From Serinus canaria (lineage: Eukaryota > Chordata > Aves > Passeriformes > Fringillidae), in contig NC_066316.1 in the NCBI RefSeq assembly GCF_022539315.1, positions 24,665,245 to 24,729,244 on the forward strand: a DNA stretch of 64,000 nt, given 5' to 3'. The first letter of the stretch is position 1; each line of letters starts with the position of its first letter. The notes below the pieces were generated by a model. The model did not search any database and was not told the origin of the DNA. It saw only the letters and a list, made by a program, of their open reading frames with translations. Below, in pieces: positions 13,601-25,266 of the stretch. The position numbers and the translations under genes were made by a program.

Positions 13601-14574
13601 CTGGGTAGGCTTTCTCCAATTTTGTCTAGGTTGGCCATTTCTGGATCTGCTGTTATCATCACTGTCTACTCTGCCTCTAGTACAGTCACATTGTCTGTCA
13701 AGCCTCAGCAGCAGAATTGCATCACTGTCCTCTCTGGTTGTGAAAGATCAGATCTGGAAATCAGCAGAGTTGTGTCTGTATGCCCAGTGAAAGAAAACCA
13801 GGTGCTATTAAAGAGCTGGTGATCTTCTAAATGTGCAAAAGTTTTACTGAATGACTCAGTCTCAAATCTCCTCATTATGTTTCCTGCAAGAAAAGCTAAG
13901 TTACATTTTTGAAACATTTGCCACTGCCTTCTCTTACTCAGATTCAGCTATGCTAATTGTAACATAACCCAATAATCTGCCCTCTTCAAGCAACTGAAGG
14001 CACTGGGGCACAGCTGACTTTGCTGTTAAGAAGAGAGAGGCATTTTACTCATAATATCATCTCTCATATAACAGTTTGGAATGGCAGACTGAGTTGCAAG
14101 TCATTTGCATGCATATGTGGGGCCTTGAAATGATCATCACTTCCAGATGGAGCCAGCACTGCTGTCTCTCATTGTCCTTTTCCCCAACTTGGTTTTGTTA
14201 AACAATAAAAACGTGGGGTGCTTCAAATAGTGTCAATATCCAGTGTCTTGAGCTTTTTCAGTAAAGAAAATTTTACCTATTGCATATCTTCATATTTTTT
14301 TCAATTTTACCTATTTTCATATTAATTTGCCTATTGCATATTTTCATTCATATCAAAATTGGAGCCCTGTTGTTTTATCCCTGGTGGAGTCTACTTACAG
14401 ACACCTGAGTTGATTTGGACTGCACCCACCCATGGCAGTGGAAGAGTTGCCTGCTGGATAACTTCCCTGAATATTGTCCCACATTGCTCCTGACTCCTTT
14501 AGCCCAGTCCTACAGGTTTCACATGAATACTTTTGTTCTTGCTTCTCAATAACCTTGTTGGCATTTTGATACAT

Positions 14575-14799
14575 TGATCACCTGGCTGAACGTGAGTCAG
14601 TGTGTGCCCAGGTGGCCAAGAAGGCTGATGGCATCCTGGCTTGTACCAGGAATAGTGTGACCAGCAGGACCAGGGAAGAAGTCATTCTTCTCTGTTCTCA
14701 GCACTGCTGAGGCTGAATGCTGTGTCCATTTCTGTGCCTCTCCCCTCAGGAAAGATGTTGAGATTCTGGAGCACATCCAGAGAAGGGCAAACAAGTCTC
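14575..14799 (+). repeat. CR1 LINE fragment (distal ORF2 region)
   Basis: The stretch reads in the avian CR1 sense direction: gctgaacgtgagtca, then tgtgcccaggtggccaag, then gcatcctggcttgtaccagg, then gtgaccagcaggaccagg, and finally cacatccagagaagggca. These blocks belong to the distal reverse-transcriptase part of CR1 ORF2, a non-LTR retrotransposon whose copies are usually cut at the 5' end. The fragment is internal, with no 3' octamer tail. It is interrupted by stops and small indels, so it is not functional. Identification is from memory of the CR1 consensus. Confidence 0.85.
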
Positions 14800-15964
14800 A
14801 AGTGAGTATCTCTGGGTTTGCTTATGATAAAAGTGTTCCTTTTTATTGAGGAGCAGACTAAAAAGAATGGAAACGCTGTGTTTGGCTGTAGCCTGCTGTG
14901 GTATGTTGTCTCCTAATATGATTGCATAGTTTTGAGGTGGAAAGTGGTGTTTGACACTTGGGGTTCCACTTCTGCATTAAGAGGAGCTGAGCTAATAAAT
15001 AGGCCTGTTCATAATTTTGGTAAGACAGTTTAGTAAGGGTGTCATATCATCTTTGGCCCGACAAGCTTAGCAAAACCTGGTATATTTAAGAAACCTTAAG
15101 CTTTTCAGAAATTTAAAAGTTACTCTTCTGGGGACCAAAGGAATTTGATATTTCCTTTAGATAAGCAGTAAAACTAAAAAAGTGGTTCAGTGTTATGCTT
15201 TGAAATTCATCTCTGAAATAATTAATGATAATGTAAAAATTCATTTCCCACAACTGAGCATGACTAAGGATGTTATGTCTGGGATAGGTGGTTTTCTTTG
15301 TTGTTTGAGGAGTTCTTCCCACAATGTGATGATTTGTTATCCCTTCAGCTGTCCTGACACAGCTGTTGTGTGCTATAGATTGCATCAGCAAAGCCTTTTA
15401 TTTTCAAGTGGTTGTAAACAACTCTGGAAGATAGAAGGAATGAAATCTCAGTTATCTCCATGCCTTCTGGAGGTTTTGATAACTGAATGCCAGCAGTGAG
15501 GTGGGAGATGCTCCTGCAGCTGTTTAACTTCTGTGTCAAAGCACACTTCCTCTGTGAGCAGCAATGACTGAGGATGTCCAGGAGTTTCCTTGTTGCTTCT
15601 TTTTAGATGCCAGAAGGATTTCCAAATACTTGCAAATTTTTAATGCAACTCTGTGTGTATTTTAGGTCATAAACTGGATAATCAGCCTGTAAGCACTGTC
15701 CAATTATGTAAATCCCTTTTGTTTAGATGATGAGATTGTGCTCTAATGCATATTAGAAAGTTTTCTGCTCTACTGGCTCATGTAAACACTAAACATTTAG
15801 TTTGATATCAGGATCAATTCTGCCTGCAGCACCTGGCTCATTTTGAGACTGTAAAATGCTCTAACACATTCTCCTGTAAGGGGAGAGGCTTAGTGTTAAA
15901 TTATTTCCTCTTTTCTAATTCTGCAAAATGTTTTACTTGAAATTACTAAAAGTTTGTTTACAAG

Positions 15965-16028
15965 TTGTTTTTTGGTTTGTGGTGTGTTTTGGTTTTTTTT
16001 TTCCCCTGTTTTTCTTTTTTTTTTTTTT
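15965..16028 (+). repeat. T-rich and G/T-rich low-complexity tract
   Basis: Runs of T are interleaved with GG and GTG words and end in a T14 run. It is one of at least eight compositionally similar tracts on the plus strand of this window (28.5, 33.1, 34.9, 36.2, 40.1, 56.5 and 62.7 kb). Confidence 0.7.
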
Positions 16029-17372
16029 AAACCTTAAGCTAATGACATGACTGTAGCGATGGTAATGTTCTACTAATATTTAATTCATTGAGTTTTTAAA
16101 GTCTTTTCAAGTCTGTTAGTATTTATATTAAACTTCTGCCAATTCTTTCCGTGTCTTTACTTCCTACTAAGTGCTTGAAGTGGTGAACTTTAACCAAGAT
16201 ACCTAACAGACCTGCCAAGACAAACTATGAACTATTATGTTTTCTATAGCTCATCTGGAACCCCTCAGTTTAGCACACTGGGTTGTGCTGTATGTGCAAC
16301 ATTTTCATTTTATAGATACTATGAAAACAAAAAAAGAGAATCTTTCCATTGAGGAGATGCAAGCCAACCAAGCTTGGTTGATTGGTTGGTTCCAAAGCAC
16401 TGGTGGTGCTTTGGAAGCTGCTGTGGTTTCAGGGCAGCTCTTGCATTGTTGCACCCTCTTTTGGTTCCCAGTTCATTGCTGGAGGTTCTGCCAGGTTTTT
16501 GTTTCTGCTCCTCCCCTGCTGTACTGCTCCCTTGCTGAGAAACAACCTCAAATATAAAAATTAAGCAGGAATTGCAAATACATGCTGTGGGTTTAAAGTC
16601 ATCTCATGTGGCAGAACTCCTCTGCAACTTTGTCCTTTTGAAGCCTGGCTACTTAAATTTTGTTTGATGTGAAACTGTCTTTTAAAATAGCATTTTAATA
16701 TTTACATTTCTGTTTGAAGGCTTCTTAGGAGCTTTAAGCTGATATCCTGCTGTAAGGCAATAACATTTCTGATTTTTAAAGCCAATTCAAGTATTTCATA
16801 ATGTATCTCAGATAGATTGAAGCCTCTGTTAATCCTAAGTAATTATTGCAACACTTTGCCCAATTAGCTTCCAACTCTCAGGTCAACAGAATAATAACAT
16901 AAAAAGATGAACCTGTTTCTCTTCCAACACCCCTTTTAAGTGGAAGAATAAATTAGACTAAATAGATGCCATGGCTTTTATTTGGTTAAGAGGAGATTTA
17001 TGACCTAATATTTTGTCAAATCAGAACTTCATGTGCACCTGTTTTAAAAGAACACAGAGGTTTATTGGTAGTTTTCTGCAACAACTTTTCCTTTCAGTAA
17101 ATGATTACATTAAAGCAAAGAAAGCCAGAAAGTATAAGCCAAACAGAAGGGTATTGAAATGGAAAACAGACAGCTTCCTTCTCTTCTGTATTGAGATGTT
17201 TTTTTAAATTAAGATTAAGTTTGTTCTGATTTGTTTTGGTGCAGAATTCCAATGTATACTTAGTTTAGGAATTAACGTATATTTCCAAGAGTCATCATGT
17301 TGCTATTATAAGGAAACTGCCCAAAGCCTGATTTGGTGTTATCATGGAAGGTGCTTTAAAATGTGTTTTGCA

Positions 17373-17384
17373 CAACAAAACTAC

Positions 17385-17415
<31 letters not shown>

Positions 17416-17520
17416 AACAACCCAACAAAGCAAAACAAACAACAACAAAAAAAAAAAAACAAAAAAACCTCCAAAAAGCCAAACCAAAACAAACCCTAAA
17501 AAATTACCCCAAAACCTTCT
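17373..17520 (-). repeat. A29 run and A/C-rich low-complexity tract
   Basis: An uninterrupted A29 run (17385-17413) is followed by about 105 bp of CAAA/CAACA-type sequence. Read on the minus strand it has the same T-plus-GG texture as the plus-strand tracts. Frames of 65 and 71 codons here are pure low complexity (poly-Phe or poly-Lys) and are not genes. No processed pseudogene body is visible next to the A run. Confidence 0.8.
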
Positions 17521-17934
17521 CAACAACTGCCCTTTATAAGCAGAATGGGAAAAGGCCTAACCTTAATGATCTTTGAAGGTTTAAGAGAAATCTTTTAGGT
17601 TGTATTCACAGACCTTTTTATTTGGTGGTTTGATATATTTAAATACCAGCTTTACACATTTTAAAATTAGGAAAAGCATCTGGTTCAGTATTTTAAGTTG
17701 ATTCAGCCTGGCCACACCTTTGTTTGGTCAGGTGCTGGTACACTAATTAAATTAAAGCCTCTGTTAATCTTGCCAGCCCTGTCTGACATGGTACAAGAAG
17801 CCTTCACATTGTCTCTGGTAATCTAAAGGACTAGAACTATGTATTTTAAAAGCTGTTACCAAATACAGTGCTTTGTAGTTTATTGTAATGAGATTCTGGT
17901 GCTTCCCTATAAAATCTCCTCTTTGCAAATTGCC

Positions 17935-17956
17935 TTTTTTTTTTTTTTTTTTTTTT
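17935..17956 (+). repeat. Poly(T) run
   Basis: An unbroken run of about 22 T residues in otherwise unique sequence. No retroposed body is visible on either side. Confidence 0.8.
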
Positions 17957-18815
17957 GGCTAGTCAGTGCCAGGTGCAGTAACAGTAAATATTTTCTGAGT
18001 GTAGTTAACCAAAAGGCCTCTATGTCTATTTCAGTGCTGGTAAATCCAGTTCTTCGTTCATTTCCAGAAGTATTTATAGTGTCACAAGACACTGCTTACT
18101 TATTTTCCCTGCCATAGAAAACCCCACGTGGAGAACAAGAATAGTTTTATACTACATTTAGAGAAGAATTTCCTGCTTTAATGGTTGCCCAGGATAAGCT
18201 AGCTAGCTGGTAATACATTAACAAATACTGCTAATTCTACTGTAGGACTTCTTAAAAGTGAATTCATCTAATCCTGATTAGATCTATCCAGAAAACTGGA
18301 AGCACAAACAGACTCTTTGGTTATTTATTGTTTTCCCTCCCCTAACTACAGGTAGCTCTTCTAGTAACCAGCTCAGTATTTTTCACTTGTGAGATAATTA
18401 GGGGGTTTGCTGCATGATGTGTCTGCTGCTGTGTTAATTCTTTCTTGCCTTAATGAAAAGAACTCAAAGTTTGTGTTATGAAGGAAAAACAGTGTCCTAA
18501 GTATGCAATTGAGAGTTCACGTGCAAGTGACAGGAAGGTTGGGCCAAATGTCTTCTGCATTCTCAGATTTCTGTGCTGCCTGCAGATGTAAATTTAAACA
18601 ATCAATATGATGGATGCACTTTTAATTAAAAACTTTTTCCTTTGACTTTTTTAGTGTAGGCACGTCCTTCCCGGATTGTTGGCTTAGCTCATAGTATAAA
18701 TACTGTACTATAGAAATAGTGTTTTAGTTTTTGCATATTTTTGCAATTACTTCATCTGAGAGGCAGCATGCTTTCTTTTCTTGAAAGGGTGTGATTTACA
18801 AAATATGCTCAGTAC

Positions 18816-18933
18816 CTGCAAGCTGAATTCCTGACAGCACAGATACTTCTGCCTTCAGTCTGTCCTCCTCCAGATGATTTGCTTCAGCCCCTGCCACTCT
18901 CAGTTCAGCTATTTCTGTGTCTGTGCCATCAAA
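18816..18933 (-). CDS. Candidate internal coding exon (hypothetical)
   Basis: On the minus strand a long pyrimidine tract (ttttgctttctttttaacc) ends in an AAG acceptor. It is followed by 118 nt open throughout in one frame, and then a CAG|GTACTG donor. The frame begins in phase 0 with FDGTDTEIAELRVAGAEA, passes through NHLEEDRLKAEVSVLSG and ends IQLA plus one base. The peptide is acidic and helix-prone, with alternating Glu, Ala and Leu as in a short coiled coil. AAG is a weaker acceptor than CAG, and the donor matches the consensus only in part. I do not recognise the protein. Confidence 0.2.
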
Positions 18934-21168
18934 CTTGTTTGGGTTAAAAAGAAAGCAAAAGCAATGAAGCAGCAGGGCTGGGTCTTCCTGTGTTGGCTCT
19001 GATGCCAGTTCAAACATTTTGGGAGCTGAGGATGTCGGACAACAGACCTCCAGGAGCCTCTCTTTCTGAGTGCTGCTGGAGTGGGATTCCTTGAGCAGTG
19101 GTAATTAATGGGCTGTTGGGAATGGGTCAGCTCTCACATTTTGAAGTGTGGAGCCACAAAAGTGAAAGCAGAGGACACGTGTGCTTGCTCATAAGAAACC
19201 AAAACCCCTTCTGGTGGTTAAAGCAGAATAGTTTACCTTATGCTTCAGTTCCTCCTTTTCTCTGCTTAGAGAACATTTCATCTTACTTTACTGAAACTAC
19301 TAATTGTGGGATTTTCCTACTGCAATGGAGGGAATCAACCTTTTCTAGGGGAGTACATGACTAGGACAATTACTGAGGAGATTATCCTAATGAAGGTAAA
19401 CTGGCCAAGGAAACTGCATTTGGCTATCCGAAGTGCAAACGCAGAAGAGGAAGAAATAAACAATGCATTAAAGTGCTTCATCTCATGCCTCATTGATGTT
19501 TCTCATTGAAAAACCTTGCTTCATTGTGCACTTTTTGTACTTATTAGAGAACCAAGCAAGCCTTTCTTCCCCTTGATCATGCCCATAGCATTTGCAAGTT
19601 AACACTTGTATTGTAGTCCCAGGCAGTTTGGTTAGTGTACAAGCTGTGATCGTGCCTCACATGAGATCCTGCCTGTGTCAAAAACCAAACCAGAGCCCTG
19701 TTGGGAAGGGAAGCTCCCACCAAGCTGCAACTTGTATGACTGCCACAATCACCTGGCGTTGGATGAGACAGCCTGCCAGAGCCTGGGAGTAGCACGTTGC
19801 AAGGGTTGACTTTGTTGAAACAACACCAGGTTGCTAAGGAGAGGGTAATTAAACCAGTCTATTAATCTTGAAGTGCCTACAGCTAGATCTGTTCAAAGGC
19901 AGTATCCTTTTGAAGTTGGTACTTCAAACTGCATTGCAAAGGTGGCCAATTGGAAGTCCCACGTGACCTAAGCTGCTCCTACCCCTTGTCTTGGGGCTGT
20001 TATTTTGCACAAAAGTTGTTTGTCTCGGTGTCTAGGGTAAATGTGAAGAGTCATCCTGAAAACAAGGCAAGTGATGGTAGAAAGATAGCAGCAACAGTGC
20101 TGTGCTAAACTTCAAACTCTGTGATTCAGAATATATGGGAAAAAGAAGTTTGAATTTCAATGAATGGAAAGCAAGAGCAAAAACAACATCCCAACATTTT
20201 CTTTTCTTTTTTTTTTTTATGATGGATGCTCTGCATCCTGGTTCTAGTGTCTGTATTCCTTAGGTCTTAGTAGTAGCCACCACCCAGCAGCACAAGTTTA
20301 GTCTGACTGGGCTGAAGTGTGTAAATAATTCTCATTGCATTTTTATTAGTTATGGGAAGAAAAATAATATCTAATATCACTAACTTTTTGACATCAATGA
20401 GCTTCAGTCTCTCTGCTCATTACTGCACTGAGTTCATGTGAACATGGTGTTACTGGGATGTCTTTTATTGGAATACCTTTTCCTGGAATCCCTACAGTCT
20501 ATCTTTTTTGTTAAACATGAATTTCCTTTTCTTTCTTCCTTCATATAACTTGTGGCAGGGAAGCACCCTTGTGGTGCTGTTAGTCTGGGTTTAAGGAGCT
20601 GTTTACCAACACGCTGTGATGATTGCTTAAGTCTGTCTGTGTGATAAAATAATATCAGCCAGAAGAACTGATTTCATTAGCCTAGGGGCTAGCTGGATAG
20701 TAGATCAGTGACTGCAAGACTGATCACAATCTAACAAAGCTGGCTGTGGGATTGTTTGATAATAGAGAAAGTTGTGTTTAAAAACAAATAAATAAATCCC
20801 TGGAAGCCACATATAAAGAGAATCTCTGGAGAAAACTAGGTATAGTAGAGAGGTTTTTTGTGCTGTATGTTATGTTTTTTTGCTCTTTTATCAATTTAAT
20901 ATGCCTGATCTGGAAAATGATCTACTAAGGAAAGTAAAGCAAAAAAAAAAATGTGCGGACTAGGTTAAAAAATTCCATTTATTGAAACTACTCACACCCA
21001 AAGCTCCTTTTAGTGACTATGTCTCTGGAAAGGTAAACTTCAGGCCTATTGGTCAAGGGATTATGGGAAGTCTTCAGATAATTGTGAAGCCTAAATCAGA
21101 AGCAGTGGCTTTGTCCCATTTAATATAAGTAATAAAAAACCTTTCTCTTCTCTCTCCTCCATTTGCAG

Positions 21169-21231
21169 AAGCCTAAGAGCATAGGGCCATGGACTGGGAA
21201 CAGAGCACAGAGGTCTAGCAGCCTTCAGGAG
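21169..21231 (+). CDS. Candidate internal coding exon (hypothetical)
   Basis: This follows one of the strongest acceptors in the window: an uninterrupted pyrimidine tract of more than 20 bases, then atttgcag. The next 63 nt are open in phase 0 (KPKSIGPWTG, then NRAQRSSSLQE) and end at CAGGAG|GTATTT, a moderate donor. Reading on into the intron meets TGA after three codons. The peptide is short, basic and serine-rich, as in a disordered linker. No family is recognised. A cryptic or non-coding exon is equally possible. Confidence 0.25.
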
Positions 21232-21689
21232 GTATTTGTCTGATGAGGGAGTAGTTTAGTTAAGTAAAGCAAATTCTTTGTAGTTTGAGACCTAAATCAA
21301 TAAATTATCGGCAGGTTATCAATTTATGTCATGTGAAATTTGATTTTTTTTTCCAAGATGAGGAAATGTACAGGGTAATTTTATCAGCACCTGTCTATTG
21401 AAAACCTTTAACTATGAATAAATAATGGCCTTCCACTAGAATTTCAAGCCCATATCCAACAGTTTAAAAAAATAACATTTGTGTCAACTCAGTCAATTAC
21501 CTTAAAGAAATAATGAGGGGGTAAATTATATAAAGTTGATGGCATTTACCCTTCAAAGATCATATTCAAAGCAGCAGATTATATTTTCTAAAATATTTGT
21601 GTGTGTGTTTTGGGTTTTTTTTTTTTTTGGTCTGCCATAGTTTAGGAATGGTACTGCCCATTTTAGTGCTCCCACTGAGTTTCTCCAAA

Positions 21690-22045
21690 CTATGTGCAAC
21701 TCTCTGGTTTCCCTCCTCTCCTTCTCCCTGTAATGGATGGAGATGAGAGCTGGAGGCACAGAAGGTAAAGATCATGGGCTGAAATAAGAACAATTTACTA
21801 GAAACAGCAATGAGGAAAGAAAAACATAGTAACAGCAACAATAGGGATGACAGTGGGTACAAGAAACAATTGGCACATGAATTCTCACTGCTGACAATAC
21901 CTGACCCCTTATTCCACCACACTCTGATCCAGAAGGGACCCTTTCCCCATCCATGGGAAATGCTGTGAGGTGAGATACAGTCCTAGCCATGCCCCCTCCT
22001 GACTACTACAAAAATTTACCCTGTCCTGGCTGGAGATGGGAGTAG
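21690..22045 (-). mobile_element. Probable ERV LTR fragment, antisense
   Basis: The sequence runs through ctgaaataagaacaattta, then gaaacagcaa, gggatgacagtgggtacaag, a block with ccctttccccatccatggg, then gccatgccccctcctgac and ccctgtcctggctgg. I recall this order as the antisense of a songbird LTR. In retroviral sense it would read from the minus strand. No target-site duplication or internal retroviral genes are visible, so a truncated solo LTR is most likely. The 118- and 72-codon frames across it are by-products. The family assignment is from memory. Confidence 0.45.
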
Positions 22046-25000
22046 CCTTATTCAAACTTATCTCTGTCTTACAACTGCCCTATGATACAGACACTAATTC
22101 CAAGCAGAGTGCAGCTAATTACTTACTGTTCCTTCTGAATACCCTATAGGCCTTATATATATATTTAGGTATATGACTCACAGTTATGAGACAAATGTCT
22201 GCAGGCCCTTAATCATTTTCAGATAAACACAAAGGAAGAAAGGACGTTTCTGCAAAAATATAAGTTGTAGCTTACAATTGTCTGTAGTAATAAATAGGGT
22301 ACTGAAGCAAGCAGGAATTGAGAATTGCAGATAGTTCCATGGAGGGCACAATATTGGCCTTTTTCTGTCTAATTGCTAGCTATAACTGTCTCCACTAATT
22401 TTTAGCTCTGCCTTACTTTAGTGAGTGGATCTACTGAATATAGAACAAACACACTCTTGTGTATTAAAATACAATAAATCAGCAATTGTGTATGATAATT
22501 TTTTCTTGTTTTCAATCTCACCTTCTGGCAAAGTAATGAGAGTCTTAAGCTTCTCATTAAGCAGGATGCTGAGGTAAATTCTTTCCTCCGTCCCTATGTA
22601 TCAACATTTGTTCTTATTTATCACGTTAGTACTCTATGAAGATTTTTTACAACAGAAAACATTCAATTTCTGATGAAATGTATGCATGAGAGTAGTGGAA
22701 CAACCAAACAATTGTCCATTTAGCAATGGAAACAAAGCCCCAGAATAAATGCAGATCTAAAATTCGGACCTTTTCTTGATTTATGCTCAAAATCAGACAT
22801 TCAAACAGCTTTTGTTTTCAAAGTGTGATCAGACGCATTCCCTGACATTTGTTCTCGGCTTGTTGCTGGCTAAGTGAAAACTCCTTCCCTAGCCAAGGAA
22901 GAAACACTTCACCAGGAGGTCATCCTAGGCTTTGGAAAAACTCTGTAGCTTGTTGGTCAAGATACTTGTCAAGTTCCATTTCTCTTTTGCATTTTAAGAA
23001 GGTCCCAAAGCTGATCTCATCAAACACGTGTCCAAAGCCCTTATGGCTGACACAGTAAGAGGCAGCACAGAAGACATGACTGTTCTCAGTGGAAAAGAGT
23101 GACTAATGGTGAGGCCTGTCACAGGAAAAGAAGTGATTTAATTCCTTGATGGATTTCAAGTAATTATTCCTTTTTTTTTGTTTGTTTGTTTTTGTTCACA
23201 AATGTTGCAGTTAAATGGCAATTAGGCAGATGAGTTGTGAAGTAAAAGAGCACATAAACAAGCTAAGGCATTCTCAAATATGAAATTAAGAATGAATGCC
23301 AATAGTAAAAAATGCTCTGAGTAAAAATGTGTCAAACAGGTTAAAGTTTTCTTTAATTTATGAAAGCTGTAATATCATTAGTAACCAGAAACTTACATTT
23401 GAATTCCCTGACTTCTTTCTCCACAGCAATGCTGGTACAATATTGTGGTAATGCAGGGAAGGAATATCAGAAAACTGATTTGACTGTAAAAAGACTTGCT
23501 TATTTTTTTACTGCTTTAGGCAGATCTATCTTGTAGCATGGCCTCACAGCTTTGCAGGGTAAAGCAAGAAAGACAGAGCAAGCAACTTCCCCAGAGACTG
23601 AGGTATCTTCATTACTCCTATTACTGAATGTTAAACCTTGCTTAAATGTTCCATGTTTTTCTACAGCTATGGACAGTGATACTTCCCTTGACCTTACAGA
23701 ACCATAAGCACACATTCTATATGCTTCTCGTGTATGCTAATATTGAAATATCTGGGTTTTTTTTCTGGGTCATATTGGTTTTGAGCTGTGAACATCTATA
23801 TTAAAAATCTCTTTATTTATCTCTTCATTATGAAATGAACCCTTGCAATGCATTTGTGGTGCCTTAGGAACCAAGTGAACATGAATGCACTTCTGAGCTA
23901 TAAATCAGAAAGAAACACATAAGTGAAGGAACTCATTGTGTAAGACAAACTGGATGGGGAGGGACCATTGTGTTGCAAAACTGACACTAGCCACCACTAA
24001 AGATAAGCAATGAAGGAAAAAAAAAGGTGAGGACAAATTTTCTGAAGGGGCAGAAACTATAGTGTTAAAGGATGCATGATTTTTCTATGCAAGAAAATGC
24101 CTAGAGGCAGTTTATGGAGCTGAAAAGCAAGTGGGAAATGGTTGTACTGGGGCTAATATAAAAGTAACCTCAAATGGTAATTCATTGTGCCATAGTATTA
24201 CTTTTTACTGTTTGATTAATCTCTGATTACCCCTTAGGAAAGTCATGGGCAGTAGGAGAATAATTTTATCTCAAGAAAATGTTAAATGAAGCATCTCGTG
24301 TTGTGCTCATAAGCAGAAGAAAAGCAAGCAAGCAATAAACCATGCTGGGAATGGTTCAGATGTCTGTGATGTTTCTTAGCAGTAATTGGAATTTCTTCCC
24401 ACTAATTTGCTGCTTTGTCATAGCTAAATGAATATTGTCATCACTTTTTTTGTTGGTTTTGATGATTTAAATTTGTGTAGAAAATCAACATGATCGTATT
24501 TATTGCAAAAAGCAATTGATGGCAGTTGAGTGCAACTTGCATGGCTGAACCTTCTTATGTAACTCTGTGCCTGTTGTAATCTACCCTTTCATCAAGTTTC
24601 ACACATCACTCTGTGCAGACCCTGTCCTGAGGATTTCTACAAGGCAAGGTTTAATTAATTTTATTTCTAAAGACATATATCAAAATCCCATGCTTTAGGG
24701 GTGAAAAACTTTGGTCAGGAGCAGAAATCCATCTGTGATTAAGTAATAAAGAAGTAAATCTAAGACAGCAACTTGTCTCCCTCAAACCCAGTCTTTCTGC
24801 TAAGCCCCTTTGCCAGCATGCTTATATCTATTGAGAAATTGTATTGTATGCTTGCTGTGTTGAGAAAAAGGGAAGGAGTGGGTAGAAAATAAAAGATGGG
24901 ATACTGTATTTCAGGTCAAGAACTTGAAGGATGATCTCACTGCAGAACATAACAGGAATTGTAGACAGGCTGATACCTTTTGTTATTGGGTTCAAGAGGA

Positions 25001-25199
25001 GGTATGTTTTCTCTCAAGGAGACATTTCTGATATTATTTCTCCTACATTCATGACTACTAGGCTAATCTCTTGGGGTGAGTGGCAGTTTTCAAGTTTTTG
25101 GTGTCTACTTTAATCCAAAAGGAGATGGAATATGGCTTAGATGTGATAAGACCAGATATGGCATACTCAGATTTTGATTTGTTCAATTTGCCTTATTTC

Positions 25200-25266
25200 A
25201 AAAAAAAAAAAAAAAAAAAAAAAGCCCTGTATAACTGCTAGAGAAAAAAAGCCCTGTAACACTGCT
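25200..25266 (+). repeat. A24 run with 27-bp tandem duplication
   Basis: An A24 run is followed by two tandem copies of a unit that contains gccctgta, starting 27 bp apart (25224 and 25251). Each copy begins with an A7 stretch. The A run is probably where the slippage began. Confidence 0.75.

Larger units (their letters stand above)
5070..14570. other. Long unique AT-rich stretch without recognised genes
   Basis: No repeat family or coding exon is recognised here apart from the small items listed separately. Short frames at about 5.73-6.01 kb (minus), 9.43-9.75 kb (minus) and 13.49-13.82 kb (plus) are 94 to 111 codons. They lack paired splice sites or a familiar motif and look like chance. 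Homeodomain-type words (taattag, ataattatg) cluster near 7.5-7.7 kb. A pyrimidine-rich block with CpGs lies near 8.86 kb. Confidence 0.45.
14800..21160. other. AT-rich stretch with low-complexity tracts, no recognised gene
   Basis: Apart from the G/T-rich tract at 15.97 kb, the A-rich tract at 17.37 kb, a T run at 17.94 kb and the candidate exon at 18.8 kb, nothing is recognised. Frames at 15.1-15.5 kb overlap on opposite strands and look like chance. No gene or repeat family is recognised around 19.0-20.3 kb. Confidence 0.45.

Noticed and set aside
13487..13822. Overlapping 111- and 79-codon plus frames
   Set aside because: Ser/Gln-rich with no splice support, and two frames open together points to composition rather than coding.
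17361..17576. Poly-Lys / poly-Phe frames
   Set aside because: Translation of the A29 and CAAA tracts; low complexity.
16821..17771. Shared aagcctctgttaatc at 16821 and 17757
   Set aside because: A 15-base match is expected about once or twice by chance in 64 kb, and flanks do not align.
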